A stretch of DNA of 64,000 nucleotides from Trichomonas vaginalis G3 (lineage: Eukaryota > Parabasalia > Trichomonadida > Trichomonadidae). Of the stretch, positions 21,617 through 33,827 are shown piece after piece. The stretch spans positions 1,488,001 to 1,552,000 of the forward strand of contig NC_067205.1 of NCBI RefSeq assembly GCF_026262505.1, in the 5' to 3' direction. The notes under the pieces are model-generated. The model worked only from the letters and a program-made list of their open reading frames with translations. It had not been told where the DNA came from and did not search any database. Within the stretch, counting starts at the first letter, position 1. The number at the start of each line of letters is the position of its first letter. Both the position numbers and the translations under genes were made by a program.

Positions 21617-22555
21617 TCACAAGCGTTTTACATGAATTGTACGATGTATATTTGAAATCTTAAACAGTTTCGTAGCCTCTATTTCTTCTTTTAGTACATC
21701 GAATGTTTTAACTATGCCGAAGGTTTCTTTATACTTCTTCTTGACGTCAGATAATAGGAAATCGTCAGCAGTTGGATAGTTTTTGTTCAGAAATTCTAAC
21801 ATGTCCATTTTATCTTCTGCTGGCTTTTCTGCTTCTTTCTTTAAGTCTGCATAGTCGTTTCTCATACGTTCTATCTCTTTGACGGAGTAGTTATATCTCC
21901 TCATTGCTGCTTTACATTTAGAACATTGCGGGTTCATTTTTGCGTTATATTCTGAAACCTTACCTGCTAAAACAACTAAAGCGTCAATGGTTTTCTTTAA
22001 CTCAAACATAGCGGGTCTTATTTGTTTGTTCCATACTTTACCTCTTCTATCTTCATCTCTTATCTGCCATACACATTCAGCAACTAACGAAACAAGGTTG
22101 TCGTAGGTCTTAAATTCTTCAGATTTATATATGTCAGAAACATTCTTATATACCATGTCGCAATCTTTGTCCATAACCTTATGGTTGCAATGAAATCCTA
22201 GAAACTCATAGTTTACCTTTCGTATGAACTTCTTTATTTCTACTGAGTCAGTTGCTTTGACTTCTATTTCATCGAATTCAGGAATAGTGAGTTTTTGTTG
22301 CTGAATTTCAGGTAGTTTAGGCAAATGGTCAATAATGTCCTCCATTTCATAAAGATTACTGTTCATTGTTTCATCTTTCGCACTACAGTCTAAATTACTT
22401 GTTAAAAGTTCTTGCTTTATCTTCTGGATTTTTGTTTCGAAAGTATATGAAGAAGGAATGAAGCTTTTCATCTCTACTAACATAGATGTTGGATTCATGA
22501 CTAACGAGTTTGGTGCTGTAGTTGTTTGTATTGCTGTTGTGCCGATTGTTGACAT
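21617..22555 (-). CDS. Gene C, array copy 1: unknown protein, 312 aa
   Basis: Looks whole, starting MSTIGTTAIQTT. The N-terminus is Thr/Ser-rich, and the middle is helical with scattered Cys/His (FHCNHKVMDKDC around residues 125-137, MNPQCSKCKAAM around 215-226) that could bind zinc. A coiled coil follows (about 228-265), then a compact C-terminal domain that includes KMDMLEFLNKNYPTADDFLL and ends IHRTIHVKRL. No family recognised. Its constant company with two KilA-N-type genes and the same upstream palindrome suggests a regulatory or DNA-handling role. The C-terminal 60 residues might be a winged-helix-like DNA-binding unit, but this is speculative. Upstream in-frame codons without ATG are not used. 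Confidence 0.65.
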   Translation of the reverse strand: MSTIGTTAIQTTTAPNSLVMNPTSMLVEMKSFIPSSYTFETKIQKIKQELLTSNLDCSAKDETMNSNLYEMEDIIDHLPKLPEIQQQKLTIPEFDEIEVKATDSVEIKKFIRKVNYEFLGFHCNHKVMDKDCDMVYKNVSDIYKSEEFKTYDNLVSLVAECVWQIRDEDRRGKVWNKQIRPAMFELKKTIDALVVLAGKVSEYNAKMNPQCSKCKAAMRRYNYSVKEIERMRNDYADLKKEAEKPAEDKMDMLEFLNKNYPTADDFLLSDVKKKYKETFGIVKTFDVLKEEIEATKLFKISNIHRTIHVKRL

Positions 22556-22667
22556 TTTTATTTTTTTATACAAAATAAAAAAAATAAAAAAAATAAAACT
22601 AACTTTATTTTTTATTTCGGGAAAATTCATGAAAATTCAAGAGGTGAAAAAAGAGGTGAAAAAACAG

Positions 22668-22679
22668 GTGAGATCTCAC
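22668..22679. promoter_or_regulatory. GATC palindrome upstream of gene C (GGTGA version)
   Basis: GTGAGATCTCAC lies 113 bases upstream of the gene C start and is preceded by GAGGTGAAAAAAGAGGTGAA, i.e. half-sites about 11-12 bases apart, with TTCTTCACC on the other side. Confidence 0.6.
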
Positions 22680-22689
22680 TTCTTCACCT

Positions 22690-23067
22690 AAACTTTATTT
22701 TTGGGTCCTTTACACTCATTACGATGAAGAAGTCTTGACAAAACATGTACGTTCATGTTTGACAAAACATGAACGATGAAGTCATGACAAAACATATACG
22801 AAGAAGTCTTGACACTTTTTCATTAGATAACTGTTATTTTTTGACGAAGTGAACATTGACACTTCGTCAAAAAAATCCCTGAAATCATATCTTACATACA
22901 AAATAAAAAAATAAAATGACACTTTTTCATTAGATAACTGTTATTTTTGACGAAGTGAACATTGACACTTCGTCAAAAAAATCCCTGAAATCATATCTTA
23001 CATACAAAATAAAAAAATAAAACTAACTTTATTTTCTGACTTTCACAAAAGACCAAAAATAAACGCT
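22690..23067. repeat. Inter-cassette spacer (repeated five times, plus a variant)
   Basis: Holds ACATGTACGTTCATGTTTGAC-type repeats, then two ~100 bp direct repeats each with a TTTTGACGAAGTG hairpin, a segment matching the start of a C-type gene (complement of ATGATTTCA) and a TACATACAAAATAAA leader. The same spacer is at about 25745-26118, 28800-29172, 31855-32224, 34910-35279, with a longer variant at 37965-38580. No gene. Confidence 0.7.
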
Positions 23068-23676
23068 TTACATGTATTTTTCAGCAACTTCGTCAAATAA
23101 TTTTATAGCTTTATCTATCTCATCTACTTCAAACGTTTCTTTACCTTTTATGGAGCACCATACATTTTCTCAAACTTTTCAAGTAGTTCTGTTTCTGCAG
23201 CTCTCATATCATTAACAAACACAACCTTGACTATATTGACTGTACTGTCATATCTTAGAGTTATTATATGTTCTTCCTATCTTATATCTTTTTGTATTGA
23301 AGTCCTTCGGTTTCTGAACGATGTAAAGTAAGCCTTCACTGCAACGTTCCGTATCGAATGAACCATATGTTATGAAGTTATATCCAACAACTGGGTCTAA
23401 CCATAACAAAACTATTGGTATAAGACTTTTGTCGATGAGATATGCTGCAGTTCCATAGAATCTTACCGATATCATAAGCTCAGGATTTCTTGTCAAAATT
23501 TTCTGAGTTGAAGCATTTCTAACCCAGTCGTTTGTTTTCTTTCCAGATGGAGATATAATGTCTGACAAAGAATATTTGTTGTATTTCTTTGAGTATCTTA
23601 CGTTTAAATCACCTATTCTAACCACTTTGGTGTCATTGTCTATCTTTCTAACTGTTTCAAACTCAATGTTTGTCAT
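23068..23676 (-). pseudogene. Gene B, array copy 2, broken
   Basis: Nearly identical to copy 3; about two breaks near the C-terminal (GIY-YIG) half. Copies 2, 4 and 5 appear to share a lesion in this half, which suggests they were duplicated after it arose. Confidence 0.75.
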
Positions 23677-23855
23677 TTCTGTTCTTACATACAAAATAAA
23701 AAAATAAATAAAAATAAAACTAACTTTATTTTTTCTGTCTTAAGGAAATTCATGAAAATTCATGAGGTTAGAAAACGTGTTAGAAAACGTGTTAGATCTA
23801 ACATTCTAACATAAATTATATTTTTTACTGAATTCAATAAAAATAAATGGTTCAT

Positions 23856-24517
23856 TTACTCACAATATGTTTTTACAAAACGACCCCAAACTTTTAACTT
23901 CTTTTCTGCAGCTTCAAATGCTATCTTAGCGAGTTCATATTCTCTAAATTCTCTCTTTAAATCTTCTTGTTCCCATTGGTCTAGTTCGTATGGAGAATCT
24001 CTATAACCATAATATATCTCACGTTCATGTTCTAATTGTTTTTCACACATTTTCCAACTTCTTCTTCGAACAAAGGTTTAGCATTCTCCACTGTATCTTC
24101 GAGTTCTTCTTCATCTAATTTCTCATGAACTTTCTTGTCTATGGAGTCCATAATTTTTCCAACTGCTATGCAATATTTTGGAGAAGCCCACATTGCTATA
24201 TAGTTTATAAGTCTTGGGTCTACATACGTTCCTCTAACCTGTTTGATTTCATCAGGAATTCCGGCATGAATTTTGTATAAAAAGCAACCGTCTGAATTCC
24301 GGCGGTTGCTATATTCTTCACAAAATGCCTTATAATACTCTTCCCAGGACTTATTTTCCAACAACTTTCTAAAGTCTTTCCTAAACTGCTGACACATATT
24401 TGTTGCATTAATGTAACTATCCTTGTCTCTACGTAAGACTTCAATACCGTTATAAGTACCTTTTGTGAATGTTTCGCCATTAGATTTGTTCGTGAACGTT
24501 TTTGCTTCGACTGACAT
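23856..24517 (-). pseudogene. Gene A, array copy 2, broken
   Basis: Nearly identical to copy 3, with about one break; the KilA-N core itself reads through. Confidence 0.75.
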
Positions 24518-24668
24518 TTCTGTTCTTACATACAAAATAAAAAAATAAATAAAATAAAACTAACTTTATTTTTTCTGTCTTAAGGAAATTCATGAAATTT
24601 GGTCATTTTCAGCAAAAATAAAGTTTAGGTGAAGTGGTGCGATCTCACCTGTTTTTTCACCTAATTTT

Positions 24669-25606
24669 TCACAAGCGTTTTACATGAATTGTACGATGTA
24701 TATTTGAAATCTTAAACAGTTTCGTAGCCTCTATTTCTTCTTTTAGTACATCGAATGTTTTAACTATGCCGAAGGTTTCTTTATACTTCTTCTTGACGTC
24801 AGATAATAGGAAATCGTCAGCAGTTGGATAGTTTTTGTTCAGAAATTCTAACATGTCCATTTTATCTTCTGCTGGCTTTTCTGCTTCTTTCTTTAAGTCT
24901 GCATAGTCGTTTCTCATACGTTCTATCTCTTTGACGGAGTAGTTATATCTCCTCATTGCTGCTTTACATTTAGAACATTGCGGGTTCATTTTTGCGTTAT
25001 ATTCTGAAACCTTACCTGCTAAAACAACTAAAGCGTCAATGGTTTTCTTTAACTCAAACATAGCGGGTCTTATTTGTTTGTTCCATACTTTACCTCTTCT
25101 ATCTTCATCTCTTATCTGCCATACACATTCAGCAACTAACGAAACAAGGTTGTCGTAGGTCTTAAATTCTTCAGATTTATATATGTCAGAAACATTCTTA
25201 TATACCATGTCGCAATCTTTGTCCATAACCTTATGGTTGCAATGAAATCCTAGAAACTCATAGTTTACCTTTCGTATGAACTTCTTTATTTCTACTGAGT
25301 CAGTTGCTTTGACTTCTATTTCATCGAATTCAGGAATAGTGAGTTTTTGTTGCTGAATTTCAGGTAGTTTAGGCAAATGGTCAATAATGTCCTCCATTTC
25401 ATAAAGATACTGTTCATTTGTTTCATCTTTCGCACTACAGTCTAATTACTTGTTAAAAGTTCTTGCTTTATCTTCTGGATTTTTGTTTCGAAAGTATATG
25501 AAGAAGGAATGAAGCTTTTCATCTCTACTAACATAGATGTTGGATTCATGACTAACGAGTTTGGTGCTGTAGTTGTTTGTATTGCTGTTGTGCCGATTGT
25601 TGACAT
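24669..25606 (-). pseudogene. Gene C, array copy 2, broken
   Basis: Same as copy 1 at the protein level apart from about one break in the N-terminal third. Confidence 0.75.
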
Positions 25607-26118
25607 TTTTATTTTTTATACAAAATAAAAAAAATAAAAAAAATAAAACTAACTTTATTTTTTATTTCGGGAAAATTCATGAAAATTCAAGAGGTGAAAA
25701 AAGAGGTGAAAAAACAGGTGAGATCTCACTTCTTCACCTAAACTTTATTTTTGGGTCCTTTACACTCATTACGATGAAGAAGTCTTGACAAAACATGTAC
25801 GTTCATGTTTGACAAAACATGAACGATGAAGTCATGACAAAACATATACGAAGAAGTCTTGACACTTTTTCATTAGATAACTGTTATTTTTTGACGAAGT
25901 GAACATTGACACTTCGTCAAAAAAATCCCTGAAATCATATCTTACATACAAAATAAAAAAATAAAATGACACTTTTTCATTAGATAACTGTTATTTTTTG
26001 ACGAAGTGAACATTGACACTTCGTCAAAAAAATCCCTGAAATCATATCTTACATACAAAATAAAAAAATAAAACTAACTTTATTTTCTGACTTTCACAAA
26101 AGACCAAAAATAAACGCT

Positions 26119-26730
26119 TTACATGTATTTTTCAGCAACTTCGTCAAATAATTTTATAGCTTTATCTATCTCATCTACTTCAAACGTTTCTTTACCTTTT
26201 ATGGGAGCACCATACATTTTCTCAAACTTTTCAAGTAGTTCTGTTTCTGCAGCTCTCATATCATTAACAAACACAACCTTGACTATATTGACTGTACTGT
26301 CATATCTTAGAGTTATATTATATGTTCTTCCTATCTTATATCTTTTTGTATTGAAGTCCTTCGGTTTCTGAACGATGTAAAGTAAGCCTTCACTGCAACG
26401 TTCCGTATCGAATGAACCATATGTTATGAAGTTATATCCAACAACTGGGTCTAACCATAACAAAACTATTGGTATAAGACTTTTGTCGATGAGATATGCT
26501 GCAGTTCCATAGAATCTTACCGATATCATAAGCTCAGGATTTCTTGTCAAAATTTTCTGAGTTGAAGCATTTCTAACCCAGTCGTTTGTTTTCTTTCCAG
26601 ATGGAGATATAATGTCTGACAAAGAATATTTGTTGTATTTCTTTGAGTATCTTACGTTTAAATCACCTATTCTAACCACTTTGGTGTCATTGTCTATCTT
26701 TCTAACTGTTTCAAACTCAATGTTTGTCAT
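26119..26730 (-). CDS. Gene B, array copy 3: KilA-N-like plus GIY-YIG (T5orf172) protein, 203 aa
   Basis: Looks whole. Starts MTNIEFETVRKI; a TTG-started extension upstream is not real. Residues ~15-110 look like a KilA-N-type DNA-binding module (RIGDLNVRYSKKYNKYSL, NDWVRNASTQKIL, a PVVGYNFITY end). Residues ~115-200 match the T5orf172/MUG113 branch of GIY-YIG nucleases: LLYIVQK, YKIGRTYN, a run up to AAETELLEKFEKMYGAP, and a final Glu region (KETFEV). KilA-N plus GIY-YIG fusions are known in large DNA viruses and phages. It could cut or mark DNA at sites chosen by the KilA-N part. The leader holds ATGTAA, a start-stop pair, shortly before the true ATG. Confidence 0.75.
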   Translation of the reverse strand: MTNIEFETVRKIDNDTKVVRIGDLNVRYSKKYNKYSLSDIISPSGKKTNDWVRNASTQKILTRNPELMISVRFYGTAAYLIDKSLIPIVLLWLDPVVGYNFITYGSFDTERCSEGLLYIVQKPKDFNTKRYKIGRTYNITLRYDSTVNIVKVVFVNDMRAAETELLEKFEKMYGAPIKGKETFEVDEIDKAIKLFDEVAEKYM

Positions 26731-26908
26731 TTCTGTTCTTACATACAAAAAAAAAAAATAAATAAAAATAAAACTAACTTTATTTTTTCTGTCTTAAGGA
26801 AATTCATGAAAATTCATGAGGTTAGAAAACGTGTTAGAAAACGTGTTAGATCTAACATTCTAACATAAATTATATTTTTACTGAATTCAATAAAAATAAA
26901 TGGTTCAT

Positions 26909-27571
26909 TTACTCACAATATTTTTTTACAAAACGACCCCAAACTTTTAACTTCTTTTCTGCAGCTTCAAATGCTATCTTAGCGAGTTCATATTCTCTAA
27001 ATTCTCTCTTTAAATCTTCTTGTTCCCATTGGTCTAGTTCGTATGGAGAATCTCTATAACCATAATATATCTCACGTTCATGTTCTAATTGTTTTTCACA
27101 CATTTTTCCAACTTCTTCTTCGAACAAAGGTTTAGCATTCTCCACTGTATCTTCGAGTTCTTCTTCATCTAATTTCTCATGAACTTTCTTGTCTATGGAG
27201 TCCATAATTTTTCCAACTGCTATGCAATATTTTGGAGAAGCCCACATTGCTATATAGTTTATAAGTCTTGGGTCTACATACGTTCCTCTAACCTGTTTGA
27301 TTTCATCAGGAATTCCGGCATGAATTTTGTATAAAAAGCAACCGTCTGAATTCCGGCGGTTGCTATATTCTTCACAAAATGCCTTATAATACTCTTCCCA
27401 GGACTTATTTTCCAACAACTTTCTAAAGTCTTTCCTAAACTGCTGACACATATTTGTTGCATTAATGTAACTATCCTTGTCTCTACGTAAGACTTCAATA
27501 CCGTTATAAGTACCTTTTGTGAATGTTTCGCCATTAGATTTGTTCGTGAACGTTTTTGCTTCGACTGACAT
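26909..27571 (-). CDS. Gene A, array copy 3: KilA-N DNA-binding protein, 220 aa
   Basis: Looks whole. Starts MSVEAKTFTNKSNGE. Residues 1-120 form a KilA-N domain: YNGIEVLRRDKDSYINATNM is the typical entry strand-helix, and RGTYVDPRLINYIAMWASPK is the typical exit (the H/D-P-x-L plus hydrophobic-A-x-W-x-S-P signature). A Glu/Lys-rich coiled coil (about 130-220) follows, probably for dimerisation, with EQEDLKREFREYELAKIAFE. KilA-N proteins of poxviruses and phages bind DNA and act as regulators or antirepressor-like factors. The same start-stop leader as gene B precedes it, and the GGTGA-type palindrome lies at 27692-27705, 121 bases upstream. Confidence 0.8.
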   Translation of the reverse strand: MSVEAKTFTNKSNGETFTKGTYNGIEVLRRDKDSYINATNMCQQFRKDFRKLLENKSWEEYYKAFCEEYSNRRNSDGCFLYKIHAGIPDEIKQVRGTYVDPRLINYIAMWASPKYCIAVGKIMDSIDKKVHEKLDEEELEDTVENAKPLFEEEVGKMCEKQLEHEREIYYGYRDSPYELDQWEQEDLKREFREYELAKIAFEAAEKKLKVWGRFVKKYCE

Positions 27572-27724
27572 TTCTGTTCTTACATACAAAATAAAAAAAT
27601 AAATAAAAATAAAACTAACTTTATTTTTTCTGTCTTAAGGAAATTCATGAAATTTGGTCATTTTTCAGCAAAAATAAAGTTTAGGTGAAGTGGTGCGATC
27701 TCACCTGTTTTTTCACCTAATTTT

Positions 27725-28664
27725 TCACAAGCGTTTTACATGAATTGTACGATGTATATTTGAAATCTTAAACAGTTTCGTAGCCTCTATTTCTTCTTTT
27801 AGTACATCGAATGTTTTAACTATGCCGAAGGTTTCTTTATACTTCTTCTTGACGTCAGATAATAGGAAATCGTCAGCAGTTGGATAGTTTTTGTTCAGAA
27901 ATTCTAACATGTCCATTTTATCTTCTGCTGCGCTTTTCTGCTTCTTTCTTAAGTCTGCATAGTCGTTTTCTCATACGTTCTATCTCTTTGACGGAGTAGT
28001 TATATCCTCATTGCTGCTTTACATTTAAGAACATTGCGGTTCATTTTTGCGTTATAATTCTGAAACCTTACCTGCTAAAACAACTAAAAGCGTCAATGGT
28101 TTTCTTTAACTCAAACATAGCGGGTCTTATTTGTTTGTTCCATACTTTACCTCTTCTATCTTCATCTCTTATCTGCCATACACATTCAGCAACTAACGAA
28201 ACAAGGTTGTCGTAGGTCTTAAATTCTTCAGATTTATATATATCAGAAACATTCTTATATACCATGTCGCAATCTTTGTCCATAACCTTATGGTTGCAAT
28301 GAAATCCTAGAAACTCATAGTTTACCTTTCGTATGAACTTCTTTATTTCTACTGAGTCAGTTGCTTTGACTTCTATTTCATCGAATATCAGGAATAGTGA
28401 GTTTTTGTTGCTGAATTTCAGGTAGTTTAGGCAAATGGTCAATAATGTCCTCCATTTCATAAAGATACTGTTCATTTGTTTCATCTTTCGCACTACAGTT
28501 AAATTACTTGTTAAAAGTTCTTGCTTTATCTTCTGGATTTTTGTTTTCGATAAAGTATATGAAGAAGGAATGAAGCTTTTCATCTTACTAACATAGATGT
28601 TGGATTCATGACTAACGAGTTTGGTGCTGTAGTTGTTTGTATTGCTGTTGTGCGATTGTTGAAT
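27725..28664 (-). pseudogene. Gene C, array copy 3, heavily broken
   Basis: Recognisable over its full length but with about ten small length differences from the whole copies, far more than any other cassette gene. This concentration looks as much like a poor-quality stretch of assembly as like decay. Confidence 0.7.
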
Positions 28665-29172
28665 TTTTATTTTTTTATACAAAATAAAAAAAATAAAAAA
28701 AATAAAAACTACTTTATTTTTATTTCGGGAAAATTCATGAAAATTCAAGAGGTGAAAAAGAGGTGAAAAAACAGGTGAGATCTCACTTCTTCACTAAACT
28801 TTATTTTTGGGTCCTTTACACTCATTACGATGAAGAAGTCTGACAAAACATGTACGTTCATGTTTGACAAAACATGAACGATGAAGTCATGACAAAACAT
28901 ATACGAAGAAGTCTTGACACTTTTCATTAGATAACTGTTATTTTTTGACGAAGTGAACATTGACACTTCGTCAAAAAAAATCCCTGAAATCATATCTTAC
29001 ATACAAAATAAAAAAATAAAATGACACTTTTTCATTAGATAACTGTTATTTTTTGACGAAGTGAACATTGACACTTCGTCAAAAAATCCCTGAAATCATA
29101 TCTTACATACAAAATAAAAAAATAAAACTAACTTTATTTTCTGACTTTCACAAAAGACCAAAAATAAACGCT

Positions 29173-29782
29173 TTACATGTATTTTTCAGCAACTTCGTCA
29201 AATAATTTTATAGCTTTATCTATCTCATCTACTTCAAACGTTTCTTTACCTTTTATGGAGCACCATACATTTTCTCAAACTTTTCAAGTAGTTCTGTTTC
29301 TGCAGCTCTCATATCATTAACAAACACAACCTTGACTATATTGACTGTACTGTCATATCTTAGAGTTATATTATATGTTCTTCCTATCTTATATCTTTTT
29401 GTATTGAAGTCCCTTCGGTTTCTGAACGATGTAAAGTAAGCCTTCACTGCAACGTTCCGTATCGAATGAACCATATGTTATGAAGTTATATCCAACAACT
29501 GGGTCTAACCATAACAAACTATTGGTATAAGACTTTTGTCGATGAGATATGCTGCAGTTCCATAGAATCTTACCGATATCATAAGCTCAGGATTTCTTGT
29601 CAAAATTTTCTGAGTTGAAGCATTTCTAACCCAGTCGTTTGTTTTCTTTCCAGATGGAGATATAATGTCTGACAAAAATATTTGTTGTATTTCTTTGAGT
29701 ATCTTACGTTTAAATCACCTATTCTAACCACTTTGGTGTCATTGTCTATCTTTCTAACTGTTTCAAACTCAATGTTTGTCAT
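29173..29782 (-). pseudogene. Gene B, array copy 4, broken
   Basis: Nearly identical to copy 3, with about four breaks. Confidence 0.75.
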
Positions 29783-29959
29783 TTCTGTTCTTACATACAA
29801 AATAAAAAAATAAATAAAAATAAAACTAACTTTATTTTTTCTGTCTTAAGGAAATTCATGAAAATTCATGAGGTTAGAAAACGTGTTAGAAACGTGTTAG
29901 ATCTAACATTCTAACATAAATTATATTTTTACTGAATTCAATAAAAATAAATGGTTCAT

Positions 29960-30621
29960 TTACTCACAATATTTTTTTACAAAACGACCCCAAACTTTTA
30001 ACTTCTTTTCTGCAGCTTCAAATGCTATCTTAGCGAGTTCATATTCTCTAAATTCTCTCTTTAAATCTTCTTGTTCCCATTGGTCTAGTTCGTATGGAGA
30101 ATCTCTATAACCATAATATATCTCACGTTCATGTTCTAATTGTTTTTCACACATTTTTCCAACTTCTTCTTCGAACAAAGGTTTAGCATTCTCCACTGTA
30201 TCTTCGAGTTCTTCTTCATCTAATTTCTCATGAACTTCTTGTCTATGGAGTCCATAATTTTTCCAACTGCTATGCAATATTTTGGAGAAGCCCACATTGC
30301 TATATAGTTTATAAGTCTTGGGTCTACATACGTTCCTCTAACCTGTTTGATTTCATCAGGAATTCCGGCATGAATTTTGTATAAAAAGCAACCGTCTGAA
30401 TTCCGGCGGTTGCTATATTCTTCACAAAATGCCTTATAATACTCTTCCCAGGACTTATTTTCCAACAACTTTCTAAAGTCTTTCCTAAACTGCTGACACA
30501 TATTTGTTGCATTAATGTAACTATCCTTGTCTCTACGTAAGACTTCAATACCGTTATAAGTACCTTTTGTGAATGTTTCGCCATTAGATTTGTTCGTGAA
30601 CGTTTTTGCTTCGACTGACAT
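29960..30621 (-). pseudogene. Gene A, array copy 4, broken
   Basis: About one break, after the KilA-N domain; otherwise identical in sequence to copy 3 as far as I can see. Confidence 0.75.
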
Positions 30622-30774
30622 TTCTGTTCTTACATACAAAATAAAAAATAAATAAAAATAAAACTAACTTTATTTTTTCTGTCTTAAGGAAATTCATGAA
30701 ATTTGGTCATTTTTCAGCAAAAATAAAGTTTAGGTGAAGTGGTGCGATCTCACCTGTTTTTTCACCTAAATTTT

Positions 30775-31712
30775 TCACAAGCGTTTTACATGAATTGTAC
30801 GATGTATATTTGAAATCTTAAACAGTTTCGTAGCCTCTATTTTTCTTTAGTACATCGAATGTTTTAACTATGCCGAAGGTTTCTTTATATACTTCTTCTT
30901 GACGTCAGATAATAGGAAATCGTCAGCAGTTGGATAGTTTTTGTTCAGAAATTCTAACATGTCCATTTTATCTTCTGCTGGCTTTTCTGCTTCTTTCTTT
31001 AAGTCTGCATAGTCGTTTCTCATACGTTCTATCTCTTTGACGGAGTAGTTATATCTCCTCATTGCTGCTTTACATTTAGAACATTGCGGGTTCATTTTTG
31101 CGTTATATTCTGAAACCTTACCTGCTAAAACAACTAAAGCGTCAATGGTTTTCTTTAACTCAAACATAGCGGGTCTTATTTGTTTGTTCCATACTTTACC
31201 TCTTCTATCTTCATCTCTTATCTGCCATACACATTCAGCAACTAACGAAACAAGGTTGTCGTAGGTCTTAAATTCTTCAGATTTATATATGTCAGAAACA
31301 TTCTTATATCCATGTCGCAATCTTTGTCCATAACCTTATGGTTGCAATGAAATCCTAGAAACTCATAGTTTACCTTTCGTATGAACTTCTTTATTTCTAC
31401 TGAGTCAGTTGCTTTGACTTCTATTTCATCGAATTCAGGAATAGTGAGTTTTTGTTGCTGAATTTCAGGTAGTTTAGGCAAATGGTCAATAATGTCCTCC
31501 ATTTCATAAAGATACTGTTCATTTGTTTCATCTTTCGCACTACAGTCTAAATTACTTGTTAAAAGTTCTTGCTTTATCTTCTGGATTTTTGTTTCGAAAG
31601 TATATGAAGAAGGAATGAAGCTTTTCATCTCTACTAACATAGATGTTGGATTCATGACTAACGAGTTTGGTGCTGTAGTTGTTTGTATTGCTGTTGTGCC
31701 GATTGTTGACAT
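30775..31712 (-). pseudogene. Gene C, array copy 4, broken
   Basis: About three breaks; start and leader identical to copies 1, 5 and 6. Confidence 0.75.
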
Positions 31713-32224
31713 TTTTATTTTTTTATACAAAATAAAAAAAATAAAAAAAATAAAACTAACTTTATTTTTTATTTCGGGAAAATTCATGAAAATTCAAGAG
31801 GTGAAAAAAGAGGTGAAAAAACAGGTGAGATCTCACTTCTTCACCTAAACTTTATTTTTGGGTCCTTTACACTCATTACGATGAAGAAGTCTTGACAAAA
31901 CATGTACGTTCATGTTTGACAAAACATGAACGATGAAGTCATGACAAAACATATACGAAGAAGTCTTGACACTTTTTCATTAGATAACTGTTATTTTTTG
32001 ACGAAGTGAACATTGACACTTCGTCAAAAAAATCCCTGAAATCATATCTTACATACAAAATAAAAAAATAAAATGACACTTTTTCATTAGATAACTGTTA
32101 TTTTTTGACGAAGTGAACATTGACACTTCGTCAAAAAAATCCCTGAAATCATATCTTACATACAAAATAAAAAATAAAACTAACTTTATTTTCTGACTTT
32201 CACAAAAGACCAAAAATAAACGCT

Positions 32225-32836
32225 TTACATGTATTTTTTCAGCAACTTCGTCAAATAATTTTATAGCTTTATCTATCTCATCTACTTCAAACGTTTCTTT
32301 ACCTTTTATGGAGCACCATACATTTTCTCAAACTTTTCAAGTAGTTCTGTTTCAGCAGCTCTCATATCATTAACAAACACAACCTTGACTATATTGACTG
32401 TACTGTCATATCTTAGAGTTATATTATATGTTCTTCCTATCTTATATCTTTTTGTATTGAAGTCCTTCGGTTTCTGAACGATGTAAAGTAAGCCTTCACT
32501 GCAACGTTCCGTATCGAATGAACCATATGTTATGAAGTTATATCCAACAACTGGGTCTAACCATAACAAAACTATTGGTATAAGACTTTTGTCGATGAGA
32601 TATGCTGCAGTTCCATAGAATCTTACCGATATCATAAGCTCAGGATTTCTTGTCAAAATTTTCTGAGTTGAAGCATTTCTAACCCAGTCGTTTGTTTTCT
32701 TTCCAGATGGAGATATAATGTCTGACAAAGAATATTTGTTGTATTTCTTTGAGTATCTTACGTTTAAATCACCTATTCTAACCACTTTGGTGTCATTGTC
32801 TATCTTTCTAACTGTTTCAAACTCAATGTTTGTCAT
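32225..32836 (-). pseudogene. Gene B, array copy 5, broken near its C-terminus
   Basis: The KilA-N-like part and most of the GIY-YIG part read as in copy 3; about one break affects the end. Confidence 0.75.
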
Positions 32837-33013
32837 TTCTGTTCTTACATACAAAATAAAAAATAAATAAAAATAAAACTAACTTTATTTTTTCTGTCTT
32901 AAGGAAATTCATGAAAATTCATGAGGTTAGAAAACGTGTTAGAAAACGTGTTAGATCTAACATTCTAACATAAATTATATTTTTACTGAATTCAATAAAA
33001 ATAAATGGTTCAT

Positions 33014-33674
33014 TTACTCACAATATTTTTTACAAAACGACCCAAACTTTTAACTTCTTTTCTGCAGCTTCAAATGCTATCTTAGCGAGTTCATATTCTC
33101 TAAATTCTCTCTTTAAATCTTCTTGTTCCCATTGGTCTAGTTCGTATGGAGAATCTCTATAACCATAATATATCTCACGTTCATGTTCTAATTGTTTTTC
33201 ACACATTTTTCCAACTTCTTCTTCGAACAAAGGTTTAGCATTCTCCACTGTATCTTCGAGTTCTTCTTCATCTAATTTCTCATGAACTTTCTTGTCTATG
33301 GAGTCCATAATTTTTCCAACTGCTATGCAATATTTTGGAGAAGCCCACATTGCTATATAGTTTATAAGTCTTGGGTCTACATACGTTCCTCTAACCTGTT
33401 TGATTTCATCAGGAATTCCGGCATGAATTTTGTATAAAAAGCAACCGTCTGAATTCCGGCGGTTGCTATATTCTTCACAAAATGCCTTATAATACTCTTC
33501 CCAGGACTTATTTTCCAACAACTTTCTAAAGTCTTTCCTAAACTGCTGACACATATTTGTTGCATTAATGTAACTATCCTTGTCTCTACGTAAGACTTCA
33601 ATACCGTTATAAGTACCTTTTGTGAATGTTTCGCCATTAGATTTGTTCGTGAACGTTTTTGCTTCGACTGACAT
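33014..33674 (-). pseudogene. Gene A, array copy 5, altered at the very C-terminus
   Basis: The KilA-N domain and most of the coiled coil are whole; only the last few residues differ because of about one break. It might still be functional if expressed. Confidence 0.7.
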
Positions 33675-33827
33675 TTCTGTTCTTACATACAAAATAAAAA
33701 AATAAATAAAAATAAAACTAACTTTATTTTTTCTGTCTTAAGGAAATTCATGAAATTTGGTCATTTTTCAGCAAAAATAAAGTTTAGGTGAAGTGGTGCG
33801 ATCTCACCTGTTTTTTCACCTAATTTT

